Positions 1 through 10,613 of a stretch of DNA of 55,088 bases are shown here, one piece after another; position 1 is the first letter of the stretch; the number at the start of each line of letters is the position of its first letter. The position numbers and the translations under genes are program-made. Origin of the DNA: Arenicellales bacterium (lineage in GTDB: Bacteria > Pseudomonadota > Gammaproteobacteria > Arenicellales > JAHEKD01); the NCBI GenBank assembly GCA_028284225.1, contig JANQSD010000025.1, positions 1 to 55,088 of the forward strand, written 5' to 3'. The notes beneath the pieces were generated by a model. That model had not been told where the DNA came from. It did not search any database and saw only the letters and a list, made by a program, of their open reading frames with translations.

Positions 1-99
1 TTGATTGCACCGATTGCGATGGAAGACGGGTTACGTTTTGCGATTCGTGAAGGTGGCCGTACAGTAGGCGCCGGTGTCGTCGCGAAAATTATTGAATAA
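1..99 (+). CDS. tuf: Elongation factor Tu, C-terminal end (partial)
   Basis: The window opens inside this gene; 32 codons and the TAA stop are present. The residues match the extreme C-terminus of EF-Tu (domain 3), including the [15 protein letters not shown] signature shared by bacterial EF-Tu proteins. EF-Tu delivers aminoacyl-tRNA to the ribosome as a GTP complex. Only 9 to 21 bases separate its stop from rpsJ, so the S10 operon here is continuous with the str/tuf transcription unit. The start lies outside the window. Confidence 0.97.
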   Translation: MIAPIAMEDGLRFAIREGGRTVGAGVVAKIIE

Positions 100-120
100 C
101 CCTATAGATTGAGCACAACA

Positions 121-441
121 GTGAAAGTAGATAGTCAAAAAATTAGAATCAAACTCAGAGCATTCGATCATCGGATGATAGATCGTTCGGCTTTGGAGAT
201 TGTTGATACGGCCAAGCGAACCGGAGCGTTGGTTCGTGGGCCTATTCCACTACCTACTCGTATAGAGAAATACACATTGTTGCGTTCACCGCATGTAAAC
301 AAAAAATCACGTGATCAATTTGAGATCAGAACACATAAACGCATCATGGACATCATTGAACCAACTGATAAAACAGTTGATGCCTTGATGAAGCTTGATC
401 TTGCGGCAGGTGTAGACGTTGAAATTAAATTGAACTCATAG
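121..441 (+). CDS. rpsJ: 30S ribosomal protein S10 (NusE)
   Basis: S10 sits in the head of the 30S subunit and, as NusE, also joins transcription antitermination complexes. The protein carries the family core [15 protein letters not shown] and [17 protein letters not shown], and ends with [12 protein letters not shown]. The GTG at 121 gives 106 residues, close to the 103 of E. coli S10. A TTG at 109 in the same frame would give 110 residues. Neither start has a clear Shine-Dalgarno sequence, and translation is probably coupled to tuf just upstream. First gene of the S10 operon. Confidence 0.97.
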   Translation: MKVDSQKIRIKLRAFDHRMIDRSALEIVDTAKRTGALVRGPIPLPTRIEKYTLLRSPHVNKKSRDQFEIRTHKRIMDIIEPTDKTVDALMKLDLAAGVDVEIKLNS

Positions 442-473
442 AACACGACGGATAACGATTTAAGAGAAATATC

Positions 474-1121
474 ATGGCGATCGGATTAGTTGGACGCAAA
501 ATTGGAATGACCCGTATCTTCCAGGAAGATGGAACATCGGTTCCGGTTACGGTTATTCACGCGCAAGCAAATAAAGTCACTCAGGTAAAAACAACTGAGG
601 TTGACGGGTATGATGCGATCCAGGTTACAGTTGGTGAGAAAAAAATTTCCAGCTTGACTAAAGCACAAACGGGTCATTTTGCTAAAAGTGGCCAACAACC
701 CGGACGTGGTTTGTGGGAGTTTCGACTGCAGGATATTGCTGAAGGAATCGAAGTTGGTCATGAGATTAAGATCGATACGTTTGAAGTGGGCCAAGCTGTA
801 GATGTAACTGGTGTAAGCATTGGTAAAGGTTTTGCCGGTGTCATGAAGCGCCACGGTTTTGGTGGGGGTCGTGCAACACACGGTAACTCAAAAGCACACC
901 GTAAAGCAGGTTCAATTGGTCAAAACCAGGATCCGGGTCGTGTATTTCCAGGCAAAAAAATGGCTGGACACATGGGCAATGCCAGGCGTACTCAGCAAAA
1001 TTTGTCTATCGTAAATATTGACGCTGAGCGTGAACTTTTGTTTGTAAAAGGCTCAGTGCCGGGCGCTAAAGGCCAGGATTTATTAATTCATCCTTCGGTT
1101 AAGGCTAAAGCCAGCTCATAA
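474..1121 (+). CDS. rplC: 50S ribosomal protein L3
   Basis: L3 is a primary 23S rRNA binder that initiates 50S assembly and reaches toward the peptidyl transferase centre. The 215-residue protein opens with the typical [16 protein letters not shown]. It also has the loop [23 protein letters not shown], whose glutamine is methylated by PrmB in E. coli. The start ATG is 32 bases after rpsJ, preceded by the purine-rich stretch taagagaaat. Length is near the E. coli 209. Confidence 0.98.
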   Translation: MAIGLVGRKIGMTRIFQEDGTSVPVTVIHAQANKVTQVKTTEVDGYDAIQVTVGEKKISSLTKAQTGHFAKSGQQPGRGLWEFRLQDIAEGIEVGHEIKIDTFEVGQAVDVTGVSIGKGFAGVMKRHGFGGGRATHGNSKAHRKAGSIGQNQDPGRVFPGKKMAGHMGNARRTQQNLSIVNIDAERELLFVKGSVPGAKGQDLLIHPSVKAKASS

Positions 1122-1154
1122 CCGAGGTCGAGAATAGGTTTAAGGAGTTTCAAG

Positions 1155-1775
1155 GTGGAACTAGAAGTTAAAAGCATCAGTGGTGATTTAAGTGGAACCA
1201 AAGTTTCATTGAATCAGGATATATTTGGTGCTGCTTTTAATGAGCCATTGGTTCATCAAGTGGTGACTGCTTATCAGGCAGGTGCACGTCAGGGAACTAA
1301 AGCTCAGAAAAATCGCTCTGCAGTCAGAGGTGGCGGTGCAAAGCCATGGCGCCAAAAGGGCACTGGCCGTGCTCGTGCCGGTACATCGCGCAGTCCTATC
1401 TGGCGTAGCGGTGGTAATGCATTCCCATGCTCACCGCGAAACTTTGAGCAAAAAGTAAATCGCAAGAGTTTTAAATCAGCGATGTGCTCTATTCTTGCTG
1501 AACTGGTACGCCAAGATCGATTAATCGTTGTTGATGGGTTTAATTTAGAAGCACCAAAAACTAAAGTGCTGTTTAATTCTTTGAGTGGACTTGAAGCCGT
1601 TAACTGCTTACTGGTCGATACACAAGGTAATGAAAACCTGGAGTTGTCGGCCAGAAATTTACCTTACGTATCTGTAGCAAGTTCTCATAACTTAAGCCCG
1701 GTTGATTTGATTGCGCATGAAAAAGTGGTTATCAGCGAGCAGGCAATGAATGAATTACAGGAGAAATTGCAATGA
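1155..1775 (+). CDS. rplD: 50S ribosomal protein L4
   Basis: L4 lines the exit tunnel with its extended loop, here seen as the basic, glycine-rich segment RGGGAKPWRQKGTGRARAG around residues 58-77. The start is GTG, supported by AAGGAG nine bases upstream. In E. coli L4 also represses its own operon through the S10 leader; no such leader exists here because tuf abuts rpsJ. The stop overlaps the rplW start as ATGA, which indicates translational coupling. Confidence 0.98.
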   Translation: MELEVKSISGDLSGTKVSLNQDIFGAAFNEPLVHQVVTAYQAGARQGTKAQKNRSAVRGGGAKPWRQKGTGRARAGTSRSPIWRSGGNAFPCSPRNFEQKVNRKSFKSAMCSILAELVRQDRLIVVDGFNLEAPKTKVLFNSLSGLEAVNCLLVDTQGNENLELSARNLPYVSVASSHNLSPVDLIAHEKVVISEQAMNELQEKLQ

Positions 1776-2071
1776 ATGAAGATCGTTTGTATCAAGTTCT
1801 AGTGTCTCCTCATATATCTGAGAAAAGTACATTAGCGGCTGAAAAGGGCGGACAGATCGTTTTCAAAGTGTTGCCAACCGCAACTAAACCTCAAATCAAG
1901 GCTGCTGTGGAAAAACTCTTCGAAGTTGAAGTTGATCGAGTACAAGTAAGCAATGTGATGGGTAAGCGTAAGTCATTTGGACGTGTTGCAGGTACACGTT
2001 CGAACTGGAAAAAAGCATATGTCAAGCTTAAACCCGGACACGATATTGATTTTTTAGATAGCAAGGCATAA
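1772..2071 (+). CDS. rplW: 50S ribosomal protein L23
   Basis: L23 sits at the tunnel exit and is a docking site for trigger factor and SRP. The 99-residue protein has the family pattern [11 protein letters not shown] near the N-terminus and the basic loop [21 protein letters not shown]. Length matches E. coli L23 (100). It overlaps rplD by four bases and is followed after two bases by rplB. Confidence 0.98.
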   Translation: MNEDRLYQVLVSPHISEKSTLAAEKGGQIVFKVLPTATKPQIKAAVEKLFEVEVDRVQVSNVMGKRKSFGRVAGTRSNWKKAYVKLKPGHDIDFLDSKA

Positions 2072-2073
2072 TC

Positions 2074-2898
2074 ATGGCAGTAGTAAAACATAAACCTACA
2101 TCCGCCGGTCGCCGTGGCATGGTCACGGTTAATACGCCTGGTTTACATAAAGGTAAACCATATGCGGCATTAGTTGAACCCAAGCGTGCTATCAGTGGTC
2201 GTAATAATGCCGGACGTATTACCGTTCGTCATCGTGGCGGTGGCCACAAACGTCATTACCGTTTAATTGACTTTAAACGCAATAAAGACGGTGTGCCTGG
2301 TAAAGTTGAGCGTATTGAATATGATCCGAATCGCAGTGCAAATATTGCCTTGATCCTGTATCGCGACGGTGAACGCCGCTATATATTGGCTCCAAAAGGC
2401 ATTAAAATTGGGGATCCGATTGCCTCTGGCACCGAAGCCGGTATTGCTAAAGGTAACAGTTTGCCGCTTAAAAACATCCCGGTCGGTACAGTCATTCACT
2501 GTGTTGAAATGAAGCCGGGTAAGGGTGCGCAAATTGCGCGTTCTGCCGGGGCAGCTGTACAGTATGTTGGCCGTGAAGCGGATTATGCCCAATTAAGACT
2601 GCGCTCTGGAGAAATGCGTAAAGTCAATTTGAATTGTCGTGCCACAATTGGAGAAGTTGGCAATTCTGAGCATGCGTTGCGCAAATTGGGTAAAGCCGGC
2701 GCGAAAAGATGGCGCGGTATTCGCCCAACAGTTAGAGGCGTCGCCATGAACCCGGTTGATCACCCGCATGGTGGTGGTGAAGGCCGAACATCTGGCGGCC
2801 GGCATCCGGTTACACCTTGGGGTGTGCCTACTAAAGGAAAGAAAACTCGTAGTAATAAACGCACGGATAGCATGATTATCCGTCGGCGTAAACGGTAA
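2074..2898 (+). CDS. rplB: 50S ribosomal protein L2
   Basis: L2 binds 23S rRNA near the peptidyl transferase centre and bridges to the 30S subunit. At 274 residues it matches E. coli (273). It contains the RNA-binding core ([17 protein letters not shown]) and the highly conserved C-terminal [13 protein letters not shown], which includes the histidine important for peptidyl transfer. The lysine/arginine-rich tail [17 protein letters not shown] is typical. Confidence 0.98.
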   Translation: MAVVKHKPTSAGRRGMVTVNTPGLHKGKPYAALVEPKRAISGRNNAGRITVRHRGGGHKRHYRLIDFKRNKDGVPGKVERIEYDPNRSANIALILYRDGERRYILAPKGIKIGDPIASGTEAGIAKGNSLPLKNIPVGTVIHCVEMKPGKGAQIARSAGAAVQYVGREADYAQLRLRSGEMRKVNLNCRATIGEVGNSEHALRKLGKAGAKRWRGIRPTVRGVAMNPVDHPHGGGEGRTSGGRHPVTPWGVPTKGKKTRSNKRTDSMIIRRRKR

Positions 2899-2920
2899 CA
2901 GGTATTGATAGAGTAGAACT

Positions 2921-3193
2921 ATGCCACGTTCAGTTAAAAAGGGCCCGTTTGTTGATCATCATCTTTGGTCAAAAGTGATGAAGGCAAAAGAGGAAAACAG
3001 CCGTAAGCCAATTAAAACCTGGTCGCGGCGTTCAACGATTACACCTGAGTTCGTTGGATTAACGATCGCTGTTCATAATGGTCGTCAGCATATGCCGATT
3101 TTGGTAAACGAAAACATGGTTGGGCACAAGTTAGGTGAATTTGCACCTACGCGTACCTTTAAGGGCCATATCGCAGACAAAAAGGCGAGGTAG
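2921..3193 (+). CDS. rpsS: 30S ribosomal protein S19
   Basis: S19 is in the 30S head and contacts S13 and the A-site tRNA region. The 90 residues begin [15 protein letters not shown], as in other bacterial S19 proteins, and contain the conserved [13 protein letters not shown] and HNGRQHMPI motifs plus [14 protein letters not shown]. coli S19 has 92 residues. The next gene, rplV, starts three bases after the stop. Confidence 0.98.
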   Translation: MPRSVKKGPFVDHHLWSKVMKAKEENSRKPIKTWSRRSTITPEFVGLTIAVHNGRQHMPILVNENMVGHKLGEFAPTRTFKGHIADKKAR

Positions 3194-3196
3194 GAC

Positions 3197-3541
3197 ATGC
3201 AAGTACAAGCTGTTGCAAAATATATTCGAATTTCGCCACAAAAAGCACGATTGGTTGCTGATCAAATCCGCAATAAACCAGTAGATCAAGCGTTGGAATT
3301 GTTGGAGTACAGCTCGAAAAAAGCAGCAACTCCAATCCGTAAAGCGCTGGAGTCTGCAATTGCTAATGCTGAGCATAATGAAGGTGCAGATATTGATGAG
3401 TTGATTGTCAGCAAGATTCATGTTGACGAAGGGCCGGTGCTAAAGCGCTGGCGTGCGCGTGCCAAGGGCCGTGCCGGAAAAATTTTAAAGCGTACCAGTC
3501 ATATTACCGTTGCTGTGGCTGATGAGACAGGAGTTAACTGA
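3197..3541 (+). CDS. rplV: 50S ribosomal protein L22
   Basis: L22 spans the 50S body, and its hairpin lines the exit tunnel next to the macrolide site. The 114-residue protein has the [16 protein letters not shown] signature and the hairpin region [24 protein letters not shown]. coli L22 has 110 residues. The stop TGA shares its last base with the ATG of rpsC, implying coupling. Confidence 0.98.
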   Translation: MQVQAVAKYIRISPQKARLVADQIRNKPVDQALELLEYSSKKAATPIRKALESAIANAEHNEGADIDELIVSKIHVDEGPVLKRWRARAKGRAGKILKRTSHITVAVADETGVN

Positions 3542-4221
3542 TGGGTCAAAAAGTACAACCTAATGGTATTCGCTTAGGCATCGTCAAAGACTGGAATGCG
3601 AAGTGGTATGCCGGTAACAATGACTATGCGGGCAAACTTGCTGCTGATTTGAAAGTACGCGAGTTCTTGCATAAGAAGCTCGCTAATGCCGCAATCAGCA
3701 ATATTGTGATTGAGCGGCCTTCTGAGAATATGAATGTAACGATTCAAACAGCTCGCCCCGGTATCGTAATCGGTAAAAAAGGCGAGGATATTGAAAAGTT
3801 ACGTGCTGAGTTAACCAAGCTTAACGGTAGTCCGGTTACGGTTGCCATTGAAGAAGTACGTAAACCAGAGATTGATGCCTATCTGGTAGCGGAAGGTATT
3901 TGTCAGCAATTAGAGCGTCGGGTCATGTTCCGTCGCGCTATGAAGCGCTCAGTACAAAATGCTATGCGTCTAGGCGCTAAAGGTATCAAAGTTATGGTAT
4001 CCGGGCGCTTGAATGGTGCCGAAATTGCACGTACCGAGTGGTATCGAGAAGGTCGTGTACCGTTGCATACATTACGTGCAGATATTGATTATGGATTTGC
4101 CGAAGCATTAACGACTTACGGCATTATCGGTGTGAAAGTGTGGATTTTCAAAGGTGAAATCTTCGGTGATGAGGAACATACTGCGCCTGTAGCAGCACCT
4201 GCGACCAATACTGCATCTTAG
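3541..4221 (+). CDS. rpsC: 30S ribosomal protein S3
   Basis: S3 lines the mRNA entry channel and has helicase-assisting basic residues. The protein has an N-terminal type II KH domain, with its GxxG loop in [14 protein letters not shown] (about residues 74-87), and a C-terminal domain ending in an alanine/proline-rich tail. The tail AAPATNTAS is a low-complexity extension often variable in S3. The 226 residues compare with 233 in E. coli. Confidence 0.98.
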   Translation: MGQKVQPNGIRLGIVKDWNAKWYAGNNDYAGKLAADLKVREFLHKKLANAAISNIVIERPSENMNVTIQTARPGIVIGKKGEDIEKLRAELTKLNGSPVTVAIEEVRKPEIDAYLVAEGICQQLERRVMFRRAMKRSVQNAMRLGAKGIKVMVSGRLNGAEIARTEWYREGRVPLHTLRADIDYGFAEALTTYGIIGVKVWIFKGEIFGDEEHTAPVAAPATNTAS

Positions 4222-4245
4222 GGCCACAGCATAAGGTAAAGCATT

Positions 4246-4659
4246 ATGTTACAACCAAAACGTACAAAATTTAGAAAGCAGCAAAAAGGTCGCAACCGAG
4301 GTATGGCCCTGCGTGGCAACAAGGTTAGTTTCGGCGAATTTGGTCTCAAATCAACCGGTCGTGGTCGGGTGACGGCACGACAAATTGAGGCTGCACGACG
4401 AGCGATTAATCGTCATGTTAAACGTGGCGGCAGATTATGGATCAGAGCGTTCCCTGATAAGCCTATTTCCAAAAAACCGTTGGAAGTGCGAATGGGTAAA
4501 GGAAAAGGTAATCCGGAATATTGGGTTGCGCAAATTAAACCAGGTCATGTTTTATATGAAATAGAAGGTGTAAGCGAGGAGCTGGCGAGAGAGGCTTTTC
4601 GCTTGGCCGGTGCGAAACTTTCCGTTTCGACAACATTTGTTAAACGGCAGGCAATCTAA
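4246..4659 (+). CDS. rplP: 50S ribosomal protein L16
   Basis: L16 binds near the A site and is essential for peptidyl transferase activity. The 137 residues include the typical start [32 protein letters not shown], and the loop [15 protein letters not shown]. coli has 136. The last base of the stop is the first base of the rpmC start, so the two are probably co-translated. Confidence 0.98.
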   Translation: MLQPKRTKFRKQQKGRNRGMALRGNKVSFGEFGLKSTGRGRVTARQIEAARRAINRHVKRGGRLWIRAFPDKPISKKPLEVRMGKGKGNPEYWVAQIKPGHVLYEIEGVSEELAREAFRLAGAKLSVSTTFVKRQAI

Positions 4660-4847
4660 TGCAAGCAAAAGATTATCGTGAGAAATCAGACAGCGATTTG
4701 AAAAAAGAGCTGATTGAATTGCGCAAAGAACAATTTAATTTGCGTATGCAACGCGGCAGCGGGCAATTGTCGAATTCGGCCCGATTTGGTCAGGTGCGTA
4801 AAGAAATTGCACGCATTAAAACTGTTATGAATGAGAAGGCGAAATAA
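4659..4847 (+). CDS. rpmC: 50S ribosomal protein L29
   Basis: Small two-helix protein at the tunnel exit beside L23. The 62 residues follow the family pattern, with [22 protein letters not shown] forming helix 1 and [18 protein letters not shown] forming helix 2. E. coli L29 has 63 residues. It overlaps rplP by one base and precedes rpsQ by five bases. Confidence 0.97.
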   Translation: MQAKDYREKSDSDLKKELIELRKEQFNLRMQRGSGQLSNSARFGQVRKEIARIKTVMNEKAK

Positions 4848-4852
4848 TAGCT

Positions 4853-5125
4853 ATGACGCAAGAGACTGAACAAACAACTCGTCAAGCACGGTCATTACAA
4901 GGTGTAGTGGTCAGCGATAAAATGGACAAGTCGGTAACTATCCAAGTCGAGCGCAAAGTAAAGCATCCGCTTTATAAAAAGTATATTCGCCGTTCGACAA
5001 AGTTTCATGCGCATGATGAGAACAATGACTGCCGTGTCGGTGATACGGTTGTCATAGAGCAATGCAGACCTATTTCTAAAACCAAAAACTGGCGATTGGT
5101 CGAAGTGGTTGAGCGAGCCGAGTGA
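4853..5125 (+). CDS. rpsQ: 30S ribosomal protein S17
   Basis: S17 is a primary 16S rRNA binder with an OB fold. The core [20 protein letters not shown] and [19 protein letters not shown] is diagnostic. At 90 residues it is slightly longer than E. coli S17 (84) because of an N-terminal tail rich in Q, E and T. Last gene of the S10 operon proper; rplN follows after 31 bases with no visible terminator or clear promoter. Confidence 0.97.
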   Translation: MTQETEQTTRQARSLQGVVVSDKMDKSVTIQVERKVKHPLYKKYIRRSTKFHAHDENNDCRVGDTVVIEQCRPISKTKNWRLVEVVERAE

Positions 5126-5156
5126 GTGTGATGAATAAAGACGTGGAGCACAAACA

Positions 5157-5525
5157 ATGATTCAAATGCAAAGTGCATTATCGGTAGCAGACAATAGCGG
5201 TGCCAAGCGGGTTCAATGCATCAAGGTGCTAGGTGGCTCGAAACGACGTTATGCTGGTATTGGTGACATTATTAAAATCAGTGTTAAAGAAGCATTGCCA
5301 AACAGTCGTGTGAAAAAGGGTGATGTATTCAATGCTGTTATCGTACGCACCAAAAAAGGTGTGCGTCGTCGTGATGGATCGTTAATCCGTTTTGACAGTA
5401 ATGCGGCAGTATTACTGAATGCGCAATTGCAGCCAGTCGGCACACGCATTTTTGGCCCCGTGACTCGCGAGTTACGCGGCGACAAATTCATGAAAATAGT
5501 TTCACTCGCTCCGGAAGTGATTTAA
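5157..5525 (+). CDS. rplN: 50S ribosomal protein L14
   Basis: L14 forms intersubunit bridges and is the docking site for the silencing factor RsfS. The 122 residues are typical: [27 protein letters not shown] at the N-terminus and [21 protein letters not shown] at the C-terminus. Length is about that of E. coli L14 (123). First gene of the spc part of the block. Confidence 0.98.
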   Translation: MIQMQSALSVADNSGAKRVQCIKVLGGSKRRYAGIGDIIKISVKEALPNSRVKKGDVFNAVIVRTKKGVRRRDGSLIRFDSNAAVLLNAQLQPVGTRIFGPVTRELRGDKFMKIVSLAPEVI

Positions 5526-5550
5526 CAGGTACTAATAGGTTTATTGGGCA

Positions 5551-5868
5551 ATGCAAAAGATTAAAAAAGGTGATGATGTAATAGTTCTAGCGGGTCGTGA
5601 TCGCGGCAAGCGGGGCAGTGTGTTGCAAATACTCAAGGATGGTCGTGCGTTGGTTGATAGCGTAAATCTGGTAAAAAAGCATGTACGCCCGAATCCTAAC
5701 AAAGGCGATACCGGTGGTATTGTTGAGCGTGAAGCGCCAATTGATATTTCCAATATTGCCATATATAACGCCAAAGCTGAAAAAGCTGACCGCGTTGGAA
5801 TTCAACTTGCCGATGATGGTAAGAGGATACGTGTCTATAAGTCTTCGGGCGAACCCATTGACGCGTAA
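5551..5868 (+). CDS. rplX: 50S ribosomal protein L24
   Basis: L24 initiates 50S assembly by binding 23S domain I. The KOW motif is present at residues 5-30 ([19 protein letters not shown]), followed by [12 protein letters not shown] and [10 protein letters not shown], both family signatures. The 105 residues match E. coli (104). A Shine-Dalgarno sequence before ATG 5551 is weak (ttgggca), but the start fits the family. Confidence 0.98.
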   Translation: MQKIKKGDDVIVLAGRDRGKRGSVLQILKDGRALVDSVNLVKKHVRPNPNKGDTGGIVEREAPIDISNIAIYNAKAEKADRVGIQLADDGKRIRVYKSSGEPIDA

Positions 5869-5891
5869 CAGAACGTTATAGAGACATTAAA

Positions 5892-6446
5892 ATGGCTAGG
5901 TTACAAGAATATTATCGTGACAAAGTAGTTCCACAATTGATGGAACAATTTGGTTATGCAAATACAATGCAAGTGCCGAAAATCACTAAAATCTCATTAA
6001 ACATGGGATTGGGTGAAGCAATCGGCGACAAAAAGGTATTGGAAAATGCAACTAATGATTTGGCCCAGATTAGCGGTCAAAAGCCGGTACAAACATTGGC
6101 GCGTAAATCAATCGCTGGTTTTAAGGTTCGTGAAGGCTGGCCGATTGGTTGTAAAGTGACTCTGCGTCGTACACGCATGTATGAATTTTTAGATCGTCTG
6201 GTGAGCGTAGCTATTCCACGTATTCGTGACTTTCGCGGTTTATCCGATAAATCCTTTGATGGACGTGGTAATTACTCATTTGGCTTTAAAGAACAAATCG
6301 TATTTCCGGAGATTGACTACGATAATATCGATGCTATCCGTGGTTTGGATGTAACCATCGCCACCACGGCTAATACAGACGAAGAAGCAAAGGCTTTGTT
6401 GCAAGCATTTAGTTTTCCATTAAGAAACAGTAAAACGGTTCAATAG
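5892..6446 (+). CDS. rplE: 50S ribosomal protein L5
   Basis: L5 binds 5S rRNA and contacts P-site tRNA. The protein has the conserved KITLNMG-like segment ([11 protein letters not shown]), [25 protein letters not shown], and the C-terminal [10 protein letters not shown] and GLDVTI. The 184 residues are five longer than E. coli L5. The next gene starts one base after the stop. Confidence 0.98.
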   Translation: MARLQEYYRDKVVPQLMEQFGYANTMQVPKITKISLNMGLGEAIGDKKVLENATNDLAQISGQKPVQTLARKSIAGFKVREGWPIGCKVTLRRTRMYEFLDRLVSVAIPRIRDFRGLSDKSFDGRGNYSFGFKEQIVFPEIDYDNIDAIRGLDVTIATTANTDEEAKALLQAFSFPLRNSKTVQ

Positions 6447-6447
6447 T

Positions 6448-6753
6448 ATGGCAAAAAAATCCATGATTGCGCGTGAAGTAAAACGCAAAAGCGTCAACAA
6501 GCGCGATGCGGCCAAAAGAGCTGCGTTGAAAGCTCAAATTATCGATGAATCATTATCTGATGATGAGCGTTGGGATGCGATGATTAAATTGCAAAAGCTT
6601 TCACGTAACGGTAGCCGTTGCCGTCAGCGTAATCGCTGTGTGCTGACAGGTCGGCCACGTGGCTACTATCGTAAGTTTGGACTAAGCCGTAATAAGTTAC
6701 GTGAATTAATTATGCGCGGCCAGGTGCCGGGTGTGGTTAAGTCCAGTTGGTAA
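6448..6753 (+). CDS. rpsN: 30S ribosomal protein S14 (zinc-free type)
   Basis: S14 completes the 30S head near S3 and S10. The 101-residue protein is the long, zinc-independent form. It lacks the CxxC pairs of the short form and has the family C-terminus [21 protein letters not shown] and [11 protein letters not shown]. Length equals that of E. coli S14 (101). Confidence 0.98.
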   Translation: MAKKSMIAREVKRKSVNKRDAAKRAALKAQIIDESLSDDERWDAMIKLQKLSRNGSRCRQRNRCVLTGRPRGYYRKFGLSRNKLRELIMRGQVPGVVKSSW

Positions 6754-6796
6754 GTAGGTCAATTACAACAGACAATTACAGATCAGGTTTAAGAAA

Positions 6797-7192
6797 ATGG
6801 CAATGACAGATCCAATCGCTGACATGCTGACGCAAATTCGTAATGCGTTAAAAGCACATAAGCAAACGGTGACTTTCCCAGCTTCAAAAGTAAAGCAATC
6901 AATTTTGGACGTGCTTGAGGACGAGGGCTATATAAATGGTCACTCGCAGGCAGAAGCGGACGGGAAAAAATCGATTACAGTCGACCTTAAATATTATCAG
7001 GGTCAACCGGTTATTGACATGATTAAGCGTATTAGTAAACCCGGTCGCCGGGTCTATTATGGGGCTGAAGAGCTTCCTTCTGTCAAAGACGGTTTAGGTA
7101 TTGCGATTGTTTCTACCTCCAAAGGGATCATGATCGGGCGTAAAGCTAACGAGAATGGTGTCGGTGGTGAACTGTTATGTATCGTTAGCTAG
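6797..7192 (+). CDS. rpsH: 30S ribosomal protein S8
   Basis: S8 binds the central domain of 16S rRNA and, in E. coli, represses the spc operon through the rplE mRNA. The 131 residues include [13 protein letters not shown] at the N-terminus and the C-terminal [33 protein letters not shown] second in-frame ATG lies two codons downstream; the first has AAGAAA upstream and matches family length. Confidence 0.98.
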   Translation: MAMTDPIADMLTQIRNALKAHKQTVTFPASKVKQSILDVLEDEGYINGHSQAEADGKKSITVDLKYYQGQPVIDMIKRISKPGRRVYYGAEELPSVKDGLGIAIVSTSKGIMIGRKANENGVGGELLCIVS

Positions 7193-7203
7193 GTATTAAT
7201 GAG

Positions 7204-7737
7204 ATGTCTCGAATAGCAAAATATCCGGTTACTGTCCCCAGCGGTGTTGAAATTAAGCTTGCTGATGAGCAGGTGACTGTTAAAGGTTCCAACGGTGAAT
7301 TACAGTTCGCCTTAACAGGAGATGTTCGTATTAGCCAGGAGGACGGCCAGTTAACATTTGAACCGGCTAACGACAGTAAACACGCTAAATCTATGTCGGG
7401 TACGGTCCGTTCGATCCTGAATAATATGGTTGAAGGTGTATCCAAAGGTTTTGAGAAAAAACTGACCATTATCGGTGTGGGTTATCGTGCCCAGGCGCAG
7501 GGTAATAAACTCAATCTGACCTTGGGGTTTTCGCATCCGGTTGTTTATGATGTGCCCGAAGGTATCACAATTGAAACACCAACCCAGACAGAAGTTGTTG
7601 TCAAAGGTGCTGACAAGCAGCTGGTTGGTCAGGTTGCAGCAGAAATTCGACGCTATCGTCCACCTGAGCCTTATAAAGGCAAAGGCGTGCGTTATTCAGA
7701 TGAGCATGTTATTCGCAAGCAAGCGAAGAAAAAATAG
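7204..7737 (+). CDS. rplF: 50S ribosomal protein L6
   Basis: L6 lies near the factor-binding region and contacts the sarcin-ricin loop. It has the two repeated alpha/beta domains of the family: [19 protein letters not shown] at the start and the C-terminal signature [20 protein letters not shown]. The 177 residues equal E. coli L6. It is separated from rpsH by 11 bases. Confidence 0.98.
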   Translation: MSRIAKYPVTVPSGVEIKLADEQVTVKGSNGELQFALTGDVRISQEDGQLTFEPANDSKHAKSMSGTVRSILNNMVEGVSKGFEKKLTIIGVGYRAQAQGNKLNLTLGFSHPVVYDVPEGITIETPTQTEVVVKGADKQLVGQVAAEIRRYRPPEPYKGKGVRYSDEHVIRKQAKKK

Positions 7738-7752
7738 TAAAGGTTTAATGCT

Positions 7753-8109
7753 ATGTTAAATAAAAAGCAAAGCAGAGTAAGGCGAGCACGCAAGACTCGT
7801 GCGCGTATTAGACATCTGGAGAAAGTGAGACTGTGTGTTCATCGCACTCCACGTCACACTTATGCCCAGGTTATTTCTGCAGATGGTGGAAAAGTACTGG
7901 CGAGTGCTTCAACTGTGCAAGCTGAAGTTAAAGCCAGAATAAAAAATGGCGGCAACATTGAAGCAGCTAAGGCTGTTGGTCAAATCATTGCCGAGAAAGC
8001 AAAGCAGGCTGGAATTGAAGAAGTAGCGTTTGATCGTAGCGGTTTTCATTATCATGGCCGAATCAAAGCATTAGCCGATGCCGCACGTGAAAGCGGCTTA
8101 AACTGTTAG
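7753..8109 (+). CDS. rplR: 50S ribosomal protein L18
   Basis: L18 binds 5S rRNA together with L5 and L25. The basic N-terminal tail ([17 protein letters not shown]) is followed by [16 protein letters not shown] and the C-terminal [24 protein letters not shown], all family signatures. The 118 residues compare with 117 in E. coli. Confidence 0.98.
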   Translation: MLNKKQSRVRRARKTRARIRHLEKVRLCVHRTPRHTYAQVISADGGKVLASASTVQAEVKARIKNGGNIEAAKAVGQIIAEKAKQAGIEEVAFDRSGFHYHGRIKALADAARESGLNC

Positions 8110-8117
8110 GAGTTATA

Positions 8118-8627
8118 ATGGCCGTAACCAGAGAAATAACACAAAATTCAAACGAAACGCAGGAACGTTTGATCAGCGTTAGACGTGTCGCCAAAACGGT
8201 AAAAGGCGGTCGTTTAATGGGTTTTTCCGCTTTGACCGTGGTAGGTGACGGTAATGGTCGAGTCGGTGTGGGTCGTGGTAAAGCGCGTGAAGTGCCTGTC
8301 GCTGTGCAAAAAGCAATGGAAAACGCCAGACGCAATATGGTTAAGATCAACATGAATAACACAACCTTGCATTACCCTGTGATTGGTCGTCATGGAGCAG
8401 CATCGGTGGTGATGCGCCCCGCATCAGAAGGTACCGGTATTATTGCCGGCGGTACTATGCGCGCAATATTTGAGGTATTGGGCTTAGAAAATGTATTAGC
8501 CAAAGTTATTGGCACAACTAATCCGGTTAATGTTGCCTATGCCACTATTAACGGACTTAAACAATCTGTCAGCCCGGAGCAAGTGGCTGCCAAACGTGGA
8601 AAAACTGTCGAAGAAATTTTAGGTTAG
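8118..8627 (+). CDS. rpsE: 30S ribosomal protein S5
   Basis: S5 lines the mRNA entry site, and changes in it affect decoding fidelity and spectinomycin response. The N-terminal dsRNA-binding-like domain contains [22 protein letters not shown]; the C-terminal domain contains [23 protein letters not shown]. The 169 residues match the family (E. coli 167). An AGGAG precedes the ATG (gttaggagttataatgg). Confidence 0.98.
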   Translation: MAVTREITQNSNETQERLISVRRVAKTVKGGRLMGFSALTVVGDGNGRVGVGRGKAREVPVAVQKAMENARRNMVKINMNNTTLHYPVIGRHGAASVVMRPASEGTGIIAGGTMRAIFEVLGLENVLAKVIGTTNPVNVAYATINGLKQSVSPEQVAAKRGKTVEEILG

Positions 8628-8631
8628 TCAA

Positions 8632-8817
8632 ATGGCAGAGAAAAAAATCAAGGTCACGCTTGTTAAAAGCATGCATGGCCGCAGTAAAAAGCACCAGGCC
8701 TGTGTTCGAGGCCTTGGTTTGCGACGTATACATCAAACGGTCGAAGTGCAGGATACACCTGAAAATCGAGGCATGATTAATCACGCCTATTATTTGCTTC
8801 AATGGGAGTCTATCTAA
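8632..8817 (+). CDS. rpmD: 50S ribosomal protein L30
   Basis: Small 50S protein. The 61 residues have the family motif [21 protein letters not shown], then [18 protein letters not shown]. coli L30 has 59 residues. Its stop TAA shares its last base with the start of rplO. L30 is one of the r-proteins lost in some lineages, so its presence is a useful marker. Confidence 0.97.
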   Translation: MAEKKIKVTLVKSMHGRSKKHQACVRGLGLRRIHQTVEVQDTPENRGMINHAYYLLQWESI

Positions 8818-9248
8818 TGAGACTAAATACACTTAGACCTGCTGAGGGTGCTAAAAAAGATCGCAAGCGCGTAGGTCGTGGTCCGGGTAGCGGACTAGGC
8901 AAAACTGCAGGACGTGGTCATAAGGGTCAGAAGTCGCGTTCTGGAGGCTTTCATAAGGTCGGTTTTGAGGGCGGTCAAATGCCATTGCAGCGCCGTCTGC
9001 CAAAATTCGGTTTCACCTCACGTGTGTCGGCCAAAACAGCCCAGGTGCGGTTGAGTGAATTGAATGCTGTCGAAGGTGATGTGGTTGATTTAATCAGCTT
9101 GAAAAAAGCCGGTATTGTTAAACATAACATCGAGTCGGCTAAAGTGATTGCCAGCGGTGAAATTACCAAAGCCGTAAATTTAAAAGCAGTCAAAGCGACT
9201 GCTGGCGCCAAGGCAGCGATTGAAGCAGCCGGAGGTTCAGTCGAATAA
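8817..9248 (+). CDS. rplO: 50S ribosomal protein L15
   Basis: L15 is a late-assembly 50S protein with a long glycine-rich N-terminal extension into the rRNA core. The protein starts [14 protein letters not shown] and continues [21 protein letters not shown], the L15 signature. I chose ATG 8817 over an upstream in-frame ATG at 8802 because it matches the family start. It gives 143 residues (E. coli 144). Its end overlaps the secY start by one base. Confidence 0.98.
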   Translation: MRLNTLRPAEGAKKDRKRVGRGPGSGLGKTAGRGHKGQKSRSGGFHKVGFEGGQMPLQRRLPKFGFTSRVSAKTAQVRLSELNAVEGDVVDLISLKKAGIVKHNIESAKVIASGEITKAVNLKAVKATAGAKAAIEAAGGSVE

Positions 9249-10591
9249 TGGCAAAAGCAGGCGGCAAAACCTTTTCATCAGTTGGACAAATGTCCGAACT
9301 GAGACAGCGTATTTTGTTTATGCTGGGGGCATTGCTCGTCTATCGGTTTGGTACCCATGTTCCCGTTCCCGGTGTTGACCCTGCTGCCGTCGCAGCGTTG
9401 TTTGAACAAACACGAGGCTCAATTCTGGATGTATTCAATATGTTCTCGGGTGGAGCTTTACAAAGACTGTCGGTGTTAGCCTTGGGGGTTATGCCCTATA
9501 TTTCGGCATCGATTATCATGCAAATGATGTCCACTGTTGTGCCGACCCTTGAGCAGATGAAAAAAGAAGGTGAGGCAGGGCGTCGTAAAATTGCGCAGTA
9601 CACACGTTATGGCACCTTGTTCCTGGCGGGATTTCAGGCATTAGGCATTGCTGTGGCGATACAATCACAGCAAGTTAACGGCGCACCTGTGGTTTTGACG
9701 GCGGGATTAAGCTTTAAATTGACTACAGTAGCCTCATTAGTGGCCGGCACTATGTTTTTAGTCTGGCTGGGCGAACAAATTACCGAACGCGGTATTGGTA
9801 ATGGTATATCACTAATCATTTTTTGCAGTATTGTAGCCGGCTTGCCTGCTGCAGTAGGTGGCACATTAGAGTTAGCACGTACCGGCAGTTTCTCATCTCT
9901 GGGTGTGATAACTCTGTTTATTGGTGCCATAGCCATCACTTATTTTGTGGTGTTTGTCGAACGTGGGCAGCGCAGAATTACTGTCAATTATGCTAAGCGA
10001 CAGCAAGGCCGCAAAATGGTGCAAGCGCAAAGCAGCTTTTTACCATTAAAACTCAATATGGCAGGTGTTATTCCTCCTATTTTTGCCTCCAGCCTGATTT
10101 TATTCCCGGCTACATTGGGGAATTGGTTCGGCCGCAGTGAAGGTATGGGTTGGCTGGCTGATATTTCAACACTACTTGCGCCTGGGCAGCCGTTGTATGT
10201 ATTGATTTATGCTTTTATGATTATCTTTTTCTGCTTTTTCTATACGGCATTAATTTTTAATCCTAAAGATATTGCAGACAATTTGAAAAAATCCGGCGCA
10301 TTTGTACCGGGTATCAGGCCCGGTGCGCAGACAGCTAACTATATTGATAATGTTGTATCGAAATTAACTTTGGTTGGCGCGGCGTATTTGACTTTCGTTT
10401 GCCTGATACCGGAATTTTTGATCGTGAAATGGAATGTACCCTTTTATTTCGGTGGTACATCGTTGTTAATCATCGTAGTCGTGATTATGGATTTGATGGC
10501 CCAGGTCCAATCCTATTTGATGTCGCGTCAATACGAAAGTTTAATGAAAAAGTCCTCCTTAACAGGCGGCGGTCTTGGAATGACCCGCTAA
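9248..10591 (+). CDS. secY: Protein translocase subunit SecY
   Basis: SecY is the channel-forming subunit of the SecYEG inner-membrane translocon, used for export and membrane insertion. The 447 residues (E. coli 443) show ten hydrophobic segments. Family motifs are [12 protein letters not shown] in the plug region, [22 protein letters not shown], and the cytoplasmic loop [18 protein letters not shown] before TM7. The position between rplO and rpmJ is the standard spc arrangement. Confidence 0.98.
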   Translation: MAKAGGKTFSSVGQMSELRQRILFMLGALLVYRFGTHVPVPGVDPAAVAALFEQTRGSILDVFNMFSGGALQRLSVLALGVMPYISASIIMQMMSTVVPTLEQMKKEGEAGRRKIAQYTRYGTLFLAGFQALGIAVAIQSQQVNGAPVVLTAGLSFKLTTVASLVAGTMFLVWLGEQITERGIGNGISLIIFCSIVAGLPAAVGGTLELARTGSFSSLGVITLFIGAIAITYFVVFVERGQRRITVNYAKRQQGRKMVQAQSSFLPLKLNMAGVIPPIFASSLILFPATLGNWFGRSEGMGWLADISTLLAPGQPLYVLIYAFMIIFFCFFYTALIFNPKDIADNLKKSGAFVPGIRPGAQTANYIDNVVSKLTLVGAAYLTFVCLIPEFLIVKWNVPFYFGGTSLLIIVVVIMDLMAQVQSYLMSRQYESLMKKSSLTGGGLGMTR

Positions 10592-10613
10592 GATCGATTA
10601 TCGGAGAAGTTAT

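Noticed and set aside
486..881. Antisense open frames inside ribosomal protein genes
   Set aside because: They mirror strongly conserved ribosomal protein genes and show no family features; they are shadows.
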